Positions 11,341 through 22,964 of a DNA stretch of 64,000 nt are shown piece by piece (the stretch's first letter is position 1; the number at the start of each line of letters is the position of its first letter). The translations under genes were made by a program, and so were the position numbers. The stretch is from Pratylenchus scribneri (Eukaryota > Nematoda > Chromadorea > Rhabditida > Pratylenchidae). The notes beneath the pieces are model-generated. The model did no database searches. It was given only the letters and a program-made list of their open reading frames with translations, and was not told where the DNA came from. Location of the stretch: assembly GCA_030063045.1 (NCBI GenBank), contig JAQSEB010000034.1, forward strand, positions 2,046,001 to 2,110,000, read 5' to 3'.

Positions 11341-12041
11341 ATGCAAGCCGAAAATCCTCATCAACAACAACGATTTTGTGCTCCTCCAAATTTTTTTATC
11401 GGCCAATTTCTCCTTCCACCGCAAATTACACCTCTGGCTATAACCGCAGGAGGCAATTTGCCATCAAAACAATCTTACAATAAAGAAATTGATCAAATGA
11501 ATAATGGAAGCAACACTTGCCATGGAATTACTCATCAATCAAAAAAGGATGAATTTGTGGAAAAAAGTGAAGGCGCCAAATCACCTCCAATCCGACTTCG
11601 AACCCAGCATAATAGGCGAAAACCCCGTGTACTTTTTACACAGGAACAAGTAGATCTGAGATTGATGCCAATTTATGGGTAAAATATTTAGGTGCTTCAT
11701 CTTGAGAAATGTTTTGAGCACAAAAAATATGTAAACAGTGCAGAAAGAGATGAATTGGCACGAATACTGGAATTGACTCCAACGCAAATCAAGGTGAATA
11801 AAACGATCAAAAGCAGATAAAATAAAACAAAATTGTAGATTTGGTTTCAGAATCGACGCTACAAGGTACATTTATGGAATTATACTAATTGTTGGAAAAA
11901 TGTGAAAATTTTCAGAGTAAACGCATCGAAACTGATTTGAATCTTCATCAAATGACTGTCCAACTCGGGATTCATCCACATTTTAGTGATTTCTTTAGAC
12001 GTCCGACAGCAATTGATGATCACCAGAAAAATAATTGTTAA
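11341..12041 (+). CDS. NK-2 class homeodomain transcription factor
   Basis: A DNA-binding developmental regulator. Exons: 11341-11649, 11692-11793, 11839-11865, 11916-12041, giving 187 residues. The homeodomain, split by two introns, runs from RRKPRVLFTQEQ through LEKCFEHKKYVNSAERDELA and LTPTQIK to IWFQNRRYK. Tyr at homeodomain position 54 (the Y of RRYK) is the hallmark of the NK-2 class, as are RRKxRVLF and LTPTQ+K. The usual NK-2 H or R variation at position 52 is here Arg. No TN (Engrailed-homology-like) motif is obvious in the short N-terminal region. Caenorhabditis has several NK-2 genes (ceh-22, ceh-24, ceh-27, ceh-28) and I cannot tell which is the ortholog. An upstream exon is possible. 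Confidence 0.85.
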
Positions 12042-12656
12042 TTTCCGAAAATGAATAAGCGGTGGAAAAGGATTTCCAAATACATTGCTGTACTGTAATT
12101 CTGATTTCATTTTTCACACTTTGCCAAATAAAAACGAATGCTATTTTATTTGAATAATCTACAGAAAACAGAAAAGAAAAAAGATAAGGGAAGGTTGATC
12201 ATTGATGATCAATGATCGAAAAATTCTCTCCAATTGGTATCCTTTTTATTAGCATATAAGAAGTTAATTTTGTTTGACTTTTTTAAATAAATTTATTTTC
12301 TAAAAACACTGCAACTTTAGTGGGTGCGGGTGGTGAGAATTCTAACAAGTTTTATATCGATAAAAATTTCCGTAAATATTTTATACCACTCACTGGGATG
12401 GAACTGGGATCGCTCTTCTATACTTTCTCACATTTAATATTATTCCTATTATCATCCAATTTGATCTCCGCAAAAATTTTACACCAATACCAATATCATC
12501 TTGCAGTTTCAATGTATGTTATTGATCAAAAGAATTCAAACATTATTAGCTCCTATTTGCACTATTTTCATTCAGCAACTTACACACAGCAGCAGCAGGT
12601 CCTTTATTTTCTTTATAAATCCTTTATTGTAGTGACAATTCTATATTTTCAGTTCA
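12042..12656. other. Intergenic region between the homeobox and phosphopantetheinyl transferase genes
   Basis: AT-rich, with AATAAA near 12128 serving the homeobox gene. An open frame at 12320-12670 is AT-rich and shows no protein-like composition, so I treat it as non-coding leader. An acceptor-like TTTTCAG lies a few bases before the next start codon at 12657. Confidence 0.4.
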
Positions 12657-13867
12657 ATGGAACTCGATAAATGTATATGTCAAAGATGGGCTTTTAGCCT
12701 AAAGAAAGCGATGGATGATGAAAATGTAAATTTGATTTGATAATTTTAAGAAATTCCTTCAATTTTAAGTTCGAACGAAATTATCGGTTGGCCATACAAT
12801 CTGTAACACCGGAGGATTATCAAAAATCAGTTGGATTTCGTCACAAAGATGATCAAATGGCTACATTGGTGAGTCGGCTCTTCTTACGTCAGGCAGTTCG
12901 ACGTTTCACTGGAACCGAATGGCATGAAATTGAATTCAAGAGAACGGAAAGGGGCAAACCGTATCTGGTCAATCCTGGAGATTGCAAATTTGGGCTGAAT
13001 ACCTCGCATCAGGTTAAATAAATTATCAATTAATCCGGTATAGTAAATGGATTTTTTCAGGGTGATTACACTGTCTTTTCAAGCAGCTGTACAGAAAAAG
13101 TTGGCGTCGACGTAATGCGACTGGATATGTGTAGTTAGTTCAAAAAATATTTACGCAATTTATTAATTTTTTATTTAACAAAGGAGGAAACAAAAGCGCC
13201 GATGAATATATAAACTCGATGGTTTGTATTATTAAAAATAATTTTCAATTATTGTTTTAAGGCAAAATCGGCATCAGCGGATGAGCTACGAAATATGCGA
13301 GGCCAGCCCACTGAACCGATGAAAATGACAATTTTTTATCGCTATTGGGTAATATTTAAGATTATTCTTGAATTGAAAATGTTTCCGATTTTTTAGTGTC
13401 TCAAAGAAGCAATTTTGAAAGCAACTGGACAAGGAATTGTTGATGATTTAAGTCGATACGATTTCCGAATTGATACAAATGATCGCTACAAACAAGGTTG
13501 ATATTATTTTATTCTATTTTTATTGATATTTGTGAATACAATAGGCTCTTTCCTAACCTCAACTACATTGTTGGTCGATGGCAAACTAGAACCTCAATGG
13601 ATATTTGAGGAGTCATTCGTCGATTCGAACCACGTAATTGCCGTTTGCAGAGAGGTTTTAATTTTAATAAAATTTAAAATATTGATATTTTTTCAGAAAT
13701 CCCTCCCCAATAATTGCATATTCAGCAAGAATTCGGATGCAAAGATTTTCTTTTCAAAAGTGGATTTCAATTTTTTGCTAGAGGGATCGACCATTTTGAA
13801 TCCATTGCCGTCGGGAGGTGCAGAAGAATTCAACAATTTTATGCAGAAACCGAAGAAGAATTTCTAA
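12657..13867 (+). CDS. 4'-phosphopantetheinyl transferase (AASDHPPT type)
   Basis: Transfers phosphopantetheine from CoA to a serine of carrier proteins (mitochondrial and fatty-acid-synthase acyl carrier proteins in animals). Exons: 12657-12725, 12770-13012, 13061-13133, 13184-13221, 13262-13348, 13397-13496, 13545-13654, 13697-13867. The order of motifs matches human AASDHPPT: RWAF at the N-terminus; RTERGKPYLVNP (human RTAKGKPVL); FGLNTSHQGDYTV (human FNISHQGDYAV); the metal site GVDVM (human GIDIM); and YWCLKEAILKATGQGI (human NWALKESFIKAIGVGL), carrying the W-x-x-KE-x-x-x-K signature. WIFEESFVDSNH parallels human WAFEESKIDEHH. All catalytic motifs are intact, so the enzyme should be active. 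Confidence 0.9.
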
Positions 13868-15355
13868 AAAATCAAAACAGATATATGTTAGCGCTAAAAC
13901 TGAAATTTCAGCTAAAACTGAAATTAGCTAGCTAAAACTGAAATTCCTCTAACTGTCTGCCACACTCTAACATGTTCTCCTTTTCTTTCTTTCTTTATAT
14001 TTCCTATGTCACTCTCACTTTTCTCTGCATCTCTAACCAAAAAAGTGAGAAATAGTGTGTGAATTTCAGTTTTAGCTAGCTAATTTCAGTTTTAGCGGGT
14101 TTCAGTTTTAGCGCCCACATATATTTTAATTTATAATGCATATCATGTTGAAGAAAAAAAATAATAAATCATTCATTACTATAATTTAATTACAAGGTTC
14201 GTTACTTTGTAATATATTTTCCTATTGTCTCAATAAAATGTCGAAATGGGTAATATTTTAATGTTGGAAACATAAAATACGCTCGAAAACAAATTTTTCA
14301 CTGCAAAATTAGTCTCCGGGTTCTTATTCTCCCAACTCCCATCCAAAAACTGAAGTAGAAAAACGCTCGCACACTATGTTATATTGTCGCGCAGCAGCGT
14401 ATACGAAAAATTTTATTTCATCACTGACGACTCCTTGGTCTTCCTCTCCTCCACCAGACAAACCTTAACCATGGCTAGGAGGATAGGAAGAAAAGGATGA
14501 GGAGGAATTCTTCTGAAAAATGGCCGATTTAGAGCAAGAAGGGTTGGTTGATGATGGTGGTGGTTGGTCGGCGAGCAGACTCGCTCAACCACCACCCAAG
14601 ACCCAACTGAGACTATGCAAGTGGTTGGTGTGTGTGGAATGAAGAATGGCGGCAGGTTGGAGGGAGGAAGGTGGCGGCTGGTGAGCGAAGCGAATGATGA
14701 AGGGGAAGAAATATGTGAAAAGAAAAAGTATGGTTGCTCTCGTTGTTAGCTGCTGGACTTCCCCCTAGGAGCTATCCCCTTGCCCTCCATCAAGAAATAT
14801 CCTTTACCAATTTGGCCTTACTAGCTTTTGATTTTTGCCGCCCCCTTTCCAAATTCAATTTTTTATTTTTTAAACCAAAACCTTAATTTTTTTAATTATC
14901 TAAATTTAAACCCAAACCTTAAATTTTAGATAATTCAAATAATAAAAAAAAAAGAGAAATCTCTTCTTCATTATTATTATTCCATGCTTAATTGCTTTTA
15001 TCAACCGACCTAGTGATGGTTTCGAGAGGTTTATTTATCAAATCTTATAAAATTATATGCAAAAAATTCATAGATCTTACTTGCAACGAAACGATGCCTC
15101 CATTGGATGATGGGGATCATATGGTTTGCTTTAACTTCTTTTTACAACCGACATTTGTAAAAATGGAGGAAGGACTCTTAGTTTTGTAGCTTTTAGGATT
15201 TAAGGTTAAGGGTTAGATTAGGCTGGCTAGGATTTCTGAAGAATTTAGCAAAAAATTTCCGTAAATATCCAGCGAAGAGTCCTCACTTTACTTGCAAATT
15301 GTAGGCAAACTTAACAAGTTCTGAATTAATATTAAAAAATCTTTTTAAGATTGGG
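13868..15355. other. Intergenic region, 1.5 kb
   Basis: Contains the foldback element at 13881-14124. The rest holds AATAAA signals near 14162, a C/T-rich stretch around 14430-14470, a G-rich stretch around 14540-14720 and AT-rich sequence with repeated TTAAATTT words near 14880-14930. No gene is recognised. The promoter of the large nuclear protein gene should lie toward the right end. Confidence 0.4.
13881..14124. mobile_element. Foldback/MITE-like element with about 60 bp inverted ends
   Basis: The left end carries three copies of GCTAAAACTGAAATT. The right end carries the same words inverted (AATTTCAGTTTTAGC), and the two ends pair almost perfectly apart from a five-versus-three base difference. 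Outermost ATATATGT / ACATATAT also pair. The central spacer is C/T-rich and unrelated. A TA-type target duplication cannot be separated from the ATATAT ends. Confidence 0.7.
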
Positions 15356-18300
15356 ATGAGAAATATGCGAACAAATGCAGCTCCCATTGTTCAAAATAAT
15401 ATGCACCGTTCCATTCCGTTTTCCAATGATGCATTTCAACCCACAATGATTGGTTCCTCCAGACCCTCCATACTGAATGAGATCGGACAAGATGAAAGAC
15501 ATATCACAGTGCGAGAAGTCGTCAATAGGCAAATACGCAATTCAAAGGTTAATTAATTAATTGAATATTTATAAAATCAATAAAAAAAATTAATAGCTGA
15601 AAATGAAGCGGAAAAGCTTGCCATGTTGACATCCAAAATCCCAGAATTTGATGGGAAAATTAAGAAACATAATCGACACCACCCGAGTACAAGTGAGTTC
15701 ATTTATAAATTCCACACAAACATTCTCAAATAAAATTAGATGGAAATGGTCGTCTTTTGACATCTGGCAGCACTCACAAGAATCAAATTACGGCCAACAA
15801 AAATGAAATTTTTGTACCACAATCAACAACGGCTATTACTGCTGAACCGATTGTTGTTTCGCTCAATCAAAAAAACAATAATTCATCATCCATTTTTAAT
15901 TGTCATCAAATTCCAATTGGCCAACATTTGACAACGACAATTATTCAGCAGCCAATTTATAAAGGTTAATATTTAATTAAACTATTGAAAATGACGAAAA
16001 ACAGTGAATAATACAAACTGATATTTTCAATGTTTCTAATATTTTCTAATTTTAAAGACCATGTGCCACAAATTTCCAATGGTCATTGGGCACAACATCC
16101 GCCGGATTCCGCCACTATTCAAAGCCAGCAACAATTCCAACAATATAATAATTCTGCACCGAAGAAGGTGACCACAATCAGCAGCAGGACAGTATTGCTG
16201 CCTGAACCGCCGGCAATCACCGCAACCGCACCATCAACATCATCGACCACTCCCACATCGATTATTGTGCACCATCAAACAAATAATAACAATAATAAGA
16301 CATTTTTGTTGCCAACAAATGATGGGCTTGGGGTCACAAAAGTGGTGGTTGTCAAAGAGCAGCAGCAACAAGCACAACCGACCACCCCAAATAATCACCA
16401 TCAAAATACTGCAACTACGCCACATTCCAGTCCAAGACCGAGTATTTTGCGTAAGTGCACAATTAATCAATTAAAAAACTATTTTGAAAATTTTAGCTCA
16501 AATGTTTAGGTCTCGGGTTCGAACCCGCTCACAGGCAAATAATTTTTTCCGAGAATATTTTTATGCATTTCTAAACGAAATATAATTAAAAAAACGATTT
16601 AAGCAACGCCTGTTAGGCAATGTTTTAATGATTTAATTATTCAGGAAATTCAATGCGCCGATTAGTGGAACGTCCAGCCTCGGCTTCCGGCATCTGTGAT
16701 TCATTTGGGAATGGTCAAAGCCGAATTCTGAATTGTTCAAGTCACGGTGTAGAGGACACTTTCGGAGGAGAGGATTCGCCGAGAAAAAAGCCTAGGAAAC
16801 AATATTTTGGTGAAACAACCCAACAACAGGATAAACTCATGGTATTTTGGGATTATTTTAAATGATAAATATTTAATAATAAATGCAAATAATTTCAGAT
16901 GGAAGTTTATGCGAATTTGCACGGCCAACAATGCACATCAAATGCTGGTCCGACGATCATCCATCAGCAATCTTCCAATATCCATGACCAACCAAAAACA
17001 TCGACCTCACATATTTCTTCAATTACTGTGCCAAAGAAAATTCAGCCAATGTCCAAGAAACGCGGTCGTCCGAAAAATAACAACAAAATTCCATCTTCGG
17101 CCCACACTTCATTTAAATATGTACCGGAAAAAACAATTTCAACAACGGCGGTTCATCAAACACCTTCAAACCTGAATTTGATGTCCACTGGAATAGTGAA
17201 TGGAAATGTGGTCCAACAATCACCTCGGGTCATGGTCGACGTTGATTCATTTATTCAGGTTTATTTTTTAATTGTTAAAAATTTGAAAAATTATTTTAAG
17301 GATTCAACCGTAAAGAAGAGAAAATATAAGAAAAGAGAGCCAGAAACCGACCCAAATACTGGTGAAATCATCAAAAAGGAAAGGAAGAAGGGAAGTGGAA
17401 GAAAGTCGAAACGAGAAGAGAAAGCGGCTTTACAACAAAAAGAATCGGCCATTTTAGCGGGAATAGGGATAACAGCAACGGCGGCGGCAGCGAATAATAA
17501 TCGGTACAATTTGATGAATTCTCAACCGAGTACTTCTTCTTCCGCCATTCCTGTGTCGCCCAATTATGCCCAACAAAGTCATAAACAACAAATTGATGCC
17601 AGAGAGGAAGATGTGATCAAAGCACTTTGTCGATTCCGTCGGGACAGTGAACAACAGCAACAAAAGGAGGTGATAGAAAAAGCAACAACACAAAAAGTAA
17701 GTGAAAAAGGGATTTAATTAAAAAATCAGAATGGAGCAAAACACAAAAAAATCAGAATGGGGCAAAATACAAAAAGTCAGAATGGGGCAAAATACAAAAA
17801 ATCAGAATGGGGCAAAATACAAAAAGTCAGAATGGGGCAAAATACAAAAAATCAGAATGGGGCAAAATACAAAAAGTCAGAATGGGGCAAAATACAAAAA
17901 GTCAGAATGGGGCAAAATATAAAAAATCAGAATGGGGCAAAACACAAAAAAATCAGAATGGGGCAAAATACAAAAAAATCAGAATGGGGCAAAATACAAA
18001 AAATCAGAATGGGGCAAAATACAAAAAATCAGAATGGGGCAAAACACAAAAAAATCAGAATGGGGCAAAATACAAAAAAATCAGAATGGGGCAAAATACA
18101 AAAAATCAGAATGGGGCAAAATACAAAAAATCAGAATGGGGCAAAACACAAAAAAATCAGAATGGGGCAAAATACAAAAAATCAGAATGGGGCAAAACAC
18201 AAAATATCAGAATGGGGCAAAATACAAAAAAAAAAACAGAATGGGGCAAAATACACAAAATCAGAATGGGGCAAAATACAAAAATCAGAATGGGGCAAAA

Positions 18301-21023
18301 CACAAAAATCAGAATGGGGCAAAACACAAAATATCAGAATGGGGCAAAATACAAAAAGTCAGAATGGGGCAAAATACAAAAAATCAGAATGGGGCAAATA
18401 TAAAAAATCAGAACACAAATAGATTACCAAAAAAATTTTTCGACCCATGAAACTATTTCGGGTTTGAAACTTCTCATAAAACTGGTTGCACTTTACATTA
18501 AATTTGTAAATTTCTAACAAAAATATATCACAATGTTATATTTGCAGCCATCAACATCTGCCGTAAATGTGCTGGAGCAAAAGGAAAAAGTTAATAAACA
18601 AACAACAAAAGTGGCCAGAAAGAATGAGCTAATTGCTTTGAAAGAATCACATTTTCCATTGCTAAGCGATATGATGAAATTGATGGATGGAGATTTGCGA
18701 GCATTGTTAAAGAATTGTGAAAAAGCATTGGACACAGAGGACAATGACCATTTACTCGAATCCTACAATGAGGTATATATCCACCTCCCACCTGATAAAA
18801 TCTTCGGAATGTTCAATATTTAATATTTTAGCTTAACAATTTATTGGCTGCAACTTCCTCATCAACATTATCAATTGTCGACAACGAATTCGCCATAAAT
18901 CCATTTGATGCGCCAGCAGCGGGCAAAACCAGACTCGATGAGATTTGTGGCCGCGCCACTTGTTCTGTGTTCGATTCATACGGACAAGTCTGTTTTTTAA
19001 TTCATTTTTAATTTAATATGCAAATTTCAGTTCAAATCATCCATTGACCATTTGCGAATGTTGCCAAAAGCAATTGGCTATTTCGAATCATCCCAACGCT
19101 TTCTTCGCTCAATTCGAACAAATTTACTTGGACATTCATTTTATCAACGGCAAAAAGCAACACAAAATTGTTTTGATCGAAAAGTCGAGAAAGAGGAAGA
19201 AGCCATTAGATTGGTGGCATTGCCAAAAATAAAATTGGAAAATGGCAATGAGGAAGGATCGAATGGCAAAGCGGAGAAATTGCATCGATTTATTTTTGAG
19301 AAAATTTCCGAAAATTGCCGGGACAATACAAATGATTTGGTGGCAAGTGAGAAATTATTATTGCAATTGGAAGTGGCCGAAACATTGGATTCGGTGGTGG
19401 ATCGAGTTGACAGGTTCATTTAATTTAATGAAATATTAATTAAAAAATCGAATTTACAGGAATCAAATAAATTCTCGAAAATTTATTCAATCTGAGGAGA
19501 AAATTGATTGTGTGAAGGAAGAGGAAATGCCGCAAACATCCGCCCAAAATTCATCTTCATTCGATTTTATGGATTCTTCATTAATCAGCAATAATACATT
19601 GAAAAAAGTGCCAAAAACATATTTGGAATTATTCCAGCGAGGAAGAAGAAGGAAGCTGCGAAAAATTGAAAAATGGAATCATGAAGAGGAGAATGAGAAG
19701 GATGAAGAAGACGATGAAGAAGAAGTAATGCTAATCAATCAAAATAATGATGATGATAAAGAAGAAATTGGAGACGAAATTGCGGAGATAAGGTAATTTA
19801 ATCTTATTTTTGGAAAATTTAATGGATTTAATTTTTATTTTTAGGCATTGGAAAACATTTTTGGACAATATTGGACAAATTTGTGAAATGGCACAACACA
19901 ATTTGGATCTACTTGATCGTTTCCAATGCAAATTCATTCGGCTATTTGAACAATTGAAAGAAGAAGAAGATGGAGGAATCAAGGGAAAATTATCAAACGC
20001 CAAATTGAATATGGAATTTCCAAAAATGGATATTCAAATGAAAAAGAATCCGCACAAATCTTGCCAATTTCTCTTTCGACCGCCGAATGCTATTATTGGA
20101 GAATTATTTAAGGTTTATTTTTGAATTAATATTCAATATTTAAAAACTCAATATTTAAAGGATATTGCCGTTTTGAAGAAGGAAAGGCCGCCAAAGACTG
20201 AAGAAATTGCTGAGAATGAAAAAGTGGAAAAATCGCCATCAACGAATGAAATTAATGGAGCACAAAAATCATCAATCAAAGAAAAGCAGCAGTCCCAATG
20301 CGATGATCAACAGGAAATGGAAGAAACCCAATCATCGACGAACATGGTTTTGGCTGATTTGGAAGAATTGATGGACAATTCGAGGCATATTTCCACTTTG
20401 GCATTGGCTCGATTGAAAGCAAAATATCCGGAAAAATTCAACGGAAAAAGGTTGGAAATCTGGTACTTAAAATTCATATCAATAATTTATAGTGGTGCAC
20501 GGAAATATGCAAAGAATTCGGCAAGGAAGGAATTTATTGGCAAACCTCCGGAAGAATCAATCGATGACTCGTCGAAACAATTCAAACCTTCTATCCAATA
20601 TTCATTTCCATCCGATTCTGCCCAGGAAAAGCAACGAGAATTTTTAAAGGTATCAAACAAAGCTGTAAATTATTTAAAAATATATTTCCTTAGGATCAAA
20701 TGCGCGAGGTGCAAGAAGTCTACAAAACGGCAGCCGATTTGATGCAAAATCGCGTGGAAATTACAAAAGAATGTGCGGATTGTCTGCAGGAAATTTTCAA
20801 TGGGAAGGCGGAATGTTCTCGTCGATCAAATTCGTCAAATAGTGCAGACCGAAAATCCGAAGAACTGATGGAACATCGACGACATTGCGACACACCAGAA
20901 AGTCCTTCGATTCCGGCCAAACGAAAGGCGCATTGGCGTGCCCTGTCCAATATTCAATCGACAAGCCGGGCCACAAGCATATCCAGGGGAGGATCGACGG
21001 AGATGATGATGGAGTTGGGATAG
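15356..21023 (+). CDS. Large Q-rich nuclear protein with AT-hook; possible SAP130-like chromatin cofactor
   Basis: Fifteen exons (15356-15547, 15617-15692, 15740-15964, 16058-16450, 16645-16841, 16899-17258, 17301-17696, 18548-18772, 18832-18987, 19031-19413, 19460-19792, 19845-20112, 20161-20450, 20493-20649, 20694-21023) give about 1,326 residues in one frame; the second exon's start is the least certain join. The first third is Gln/Ser/Thr-rich. Residues SPRKKPRKQ resemble a motif I recall from the Sin3-complex subunit SAP130. An AT-hook core (KKRGRPKN) follows, then a Lys-rich segment with predicted nuclear-localisation character. The C-terminal half is helical and charged (FKSSIDHLRMLPKAIGYF; LDLLDRFQCKFIRLFEQL) with acidic runs. 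A chromatin role is likely; the SAP130 link is weak. One intron is filled by minisatellite array 2 and another holds a SINE-like copy. Confidence 0.6.
16493..16585 (+). repeat. SINE-like tRNA-headed element (internally shortened copy)
   Basis: A-box-like TAGCTCAAATG is followed at short distance by the B box GGGTTCGAACCC and a tail AATTTTTTCCGAG ending in ATTTTTATGCATTT, shared with the other copies. The middle of the head is missing. It lies in an intron of the large nuclear protein gene. Confidence 0.65.
17724..18417 (+). repeat. Minisatellite array 2 in an intron of the large nuclear protein gene
   Basis: About 27 tandem copies of TCAGAATGGGGCAAAATAC plus a short A run. The unit is the same as in array 1 but in the opposite orientation relative to its host gene. 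It accounts for most of the 851-base intron 17697-18547. Confidence 0.97.
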
Positions 21024-21644
21024 AAGAAGGCAGAGAAAACATATTTGCAAAATAGGCGCACAATTCATTCAGTCTTCATTTTAACAGCATTAAAACAGTC
21101 CCAATCTTTATTCACTCTTTATTTTGTGTGAATGTTATATTTATCAATTCTCTCAAATTCTATTTGATATTATCGATTTTTGTTTGTCATATTTTAAATG
21201 CTGATTGATATATTCAAAATGACCCATCCATTTCTTCTATATTTATGATGATGATCCATGACCACAATCCACATTTATTTTTATTTTTACTTATAATTTT
21301 AGTTATACTTAAATGTACCAGTGTTCCCCACCCTATTTGACCGTCCATTTTTCCACATTTCATTGTTTTAAAATTTATCGATTGATTTATTCCCATGCAA
21401 TTTAAAAATCAATGCCTCCTCATAAATACTCATTTAAATATAATTTTAAATATATAGAAGAAGGTGAATATTTGTCTGATGATGACACTGATAGATAAAA
21501 ATGAATAAAATTTAAAATCAATTATTTTCACAAATTTTAAACCATTTTACTATTTTATGGAAAATTATTTATTCAAATATTCCATTCATTAATTTATTTT
21601 TAATATAGATTTCATCAGCGAATAAATAAGCAAAATATCACAAA
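21024..21644. other. Intergenic region upstream of ribosomal protein S24
   Basis: AT-rich with no recognisable gene. It should hold the 3' end signals of the nuclear protein gene and the S24 promoter. No typical TATA box or polypyrimidine leader stands out. Confidence 0.35.
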
Positions 21645-22294
21645 ATGGTTGAGTCTCTCGTGACGCTGCACACTCGGAAAGTGTTGACCAATCCGCTGCT
21701 TTGCCGGAAACAAATGGTTTCTTTTTAATTTAATTAAAAATTGATAATATCTGAAAACCATCTAAACCAGTATCTATTGATATACGGTTTATGGATCGGT
21801 AATCTAATCTAGAATAAACATGACAGATGAAGATGACAATGTTTAATCTCACTAAAATGAAACATTTTAATATTCAGATGGTCGAAATCGTTCATCCAAA
21901 CCGTGCCTCAGTGCCAAAATCCGAAGTGCGCGAACGTCTGGCCAAAATCTTCAAAACCACACCGGATGTTATCGTTGCCTATGGCTTCAAATGCCATTTT
22001 GGAGGTGGCCGAAGCACTGGATTTGCTAATGTCTACGGTTTATTCACTCTATTTATTTTATTGAGCAAACTTAATTTATAGATTCATTGGCCTACGCTAA
22101 ACGTTTCGAGGCAAAATATCGTCTCTTGAGAGTGGGTCAAAATTTATATTTGAATTCTTTTAAAATGTAAATTTTAGCAAGGCATTGGCAAGAAGATCGA
22201 AAAGGGTGGACGCAAACAACGCAAGGAACGAAAGAACCGTCAGAAGAAAGTCCGCGGTACAAAGAAGGGCAAAGTTCAGACCGGCAAAAAATAA
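21645..22294 (+). CDS. rps-24: Small ribosomal subunit protein eS24
   Basis: A cytosolic 40S ribosomal protein. Exons: 21645-21716, 21878-22037, 22082-22131, 22178-22294, giving 132 residues, the usual eS24 length. The conserved order is complete: LHTRKVLTNPLLCRKQM, the loop VEIVHPNRASVPKSEVRERL, the core KTTPDVIVAYGF with HFGGGRSTGF, VYDSLAYAKRFE, and the basic tail GGRKQRKERKNRQKKVRG. The best GT-AG join of the first two exons leaves one additional Met after CRKQM compared with other eS24 proteins. Higher GC and codon bias than the neighbours fit a highly expressed gene. Confidence 0.95.
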
Positions 22295-22964
22295 TGATGA
22301 GGCACAAAATGAAGGAAGGAAGAATAATTTTGGAATGACCTTTATTATTGAGAATATGATCATCCTTCATCATTATAATTATTGTTGTTGCTTTTTTCGA
22401 TTATAATTGTGGAATCGAATTGTTAAATTTTGTGTTTGGAATTCTTTATTTGATGGGATTGGAATATCGGGGGCATTATTGAGTGACTGATTGTCTGTTA
22501 TGTTTGAGGTTTGACTTATTGAATAGATTAAGAAACAAAAAAGCAACGTCCTGAAAAATTGTTTTTAAGAAAGTCAAAAAAATATTCTACTCCACTCGGA
22601 ATTGAACCTCAACCAAAGTGGGGTAAAAACGAACGCCTAACCAACTGCGCCACAGAGATCACATAAATCTTGGCTTATCTTCTACATTATATGTATATAA
22701 AAAAATTTGAATCTTCAATCTGAATTTACCCATGATCATGATTCATGAAGTTTGTAAGACCCTATGTGAATTATGAATGGAATATACATTTAAAACGATA
22801 TTTATTTTCAAAATTTTTATTCAAAAATATTGACAAATTAATTGTAGAGAAAGCTGGAATTGAATAAATGCTTTTGAGAAAATATAGTTTCATAAAAGGG
22901 CGGAAATTTTGGGTCTCTCAAAATATAATTATGTTTTCTTTAACTTTTCAATATTGATGCTCAA
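22295..22964. other. Intergenic region between S24 and the KCTD5-type gene (3' ends facing)
   Basis: Contains a tRNA-like remnant at about 22582-22660. The rest is AT-rich sequence carrying the 3' untranslated regions of the two convergent genes. No coding frame is supported. Confidence 0.4.
22582..22660 (-). repeat. tRNA-like remnant (pseudogene or SINE head)
   Basis: On the minus strand, TGGCGCAGTTGGTTAGGCG reads as a good tRNA D-arm/A box, and GAGGTTCAATTCC lies where a T-arm/B box should be. The T stem and acceptor stem do not pair well, so it is not a working tRNA gene. Confidence 0.55.

Noticed and set aside
12320..12670. A 116-residue open frame before the phosphopantetheinyl transferase
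   Set aside because: AT-rich composition and no homology; the enzyme's conserved N-terminal RWAF motif starts from the ATG at 12657 in a different frame.
17731..18450. Long open frames of up to 221 residues (repeated MGQNTKIR-type peptides) in the minisatellite arrays
   Set aside because: They appear in all three frames and on both strands because the repeat unit lacks stops and is not a multiple of three; they lie in introns of well-supported genes.
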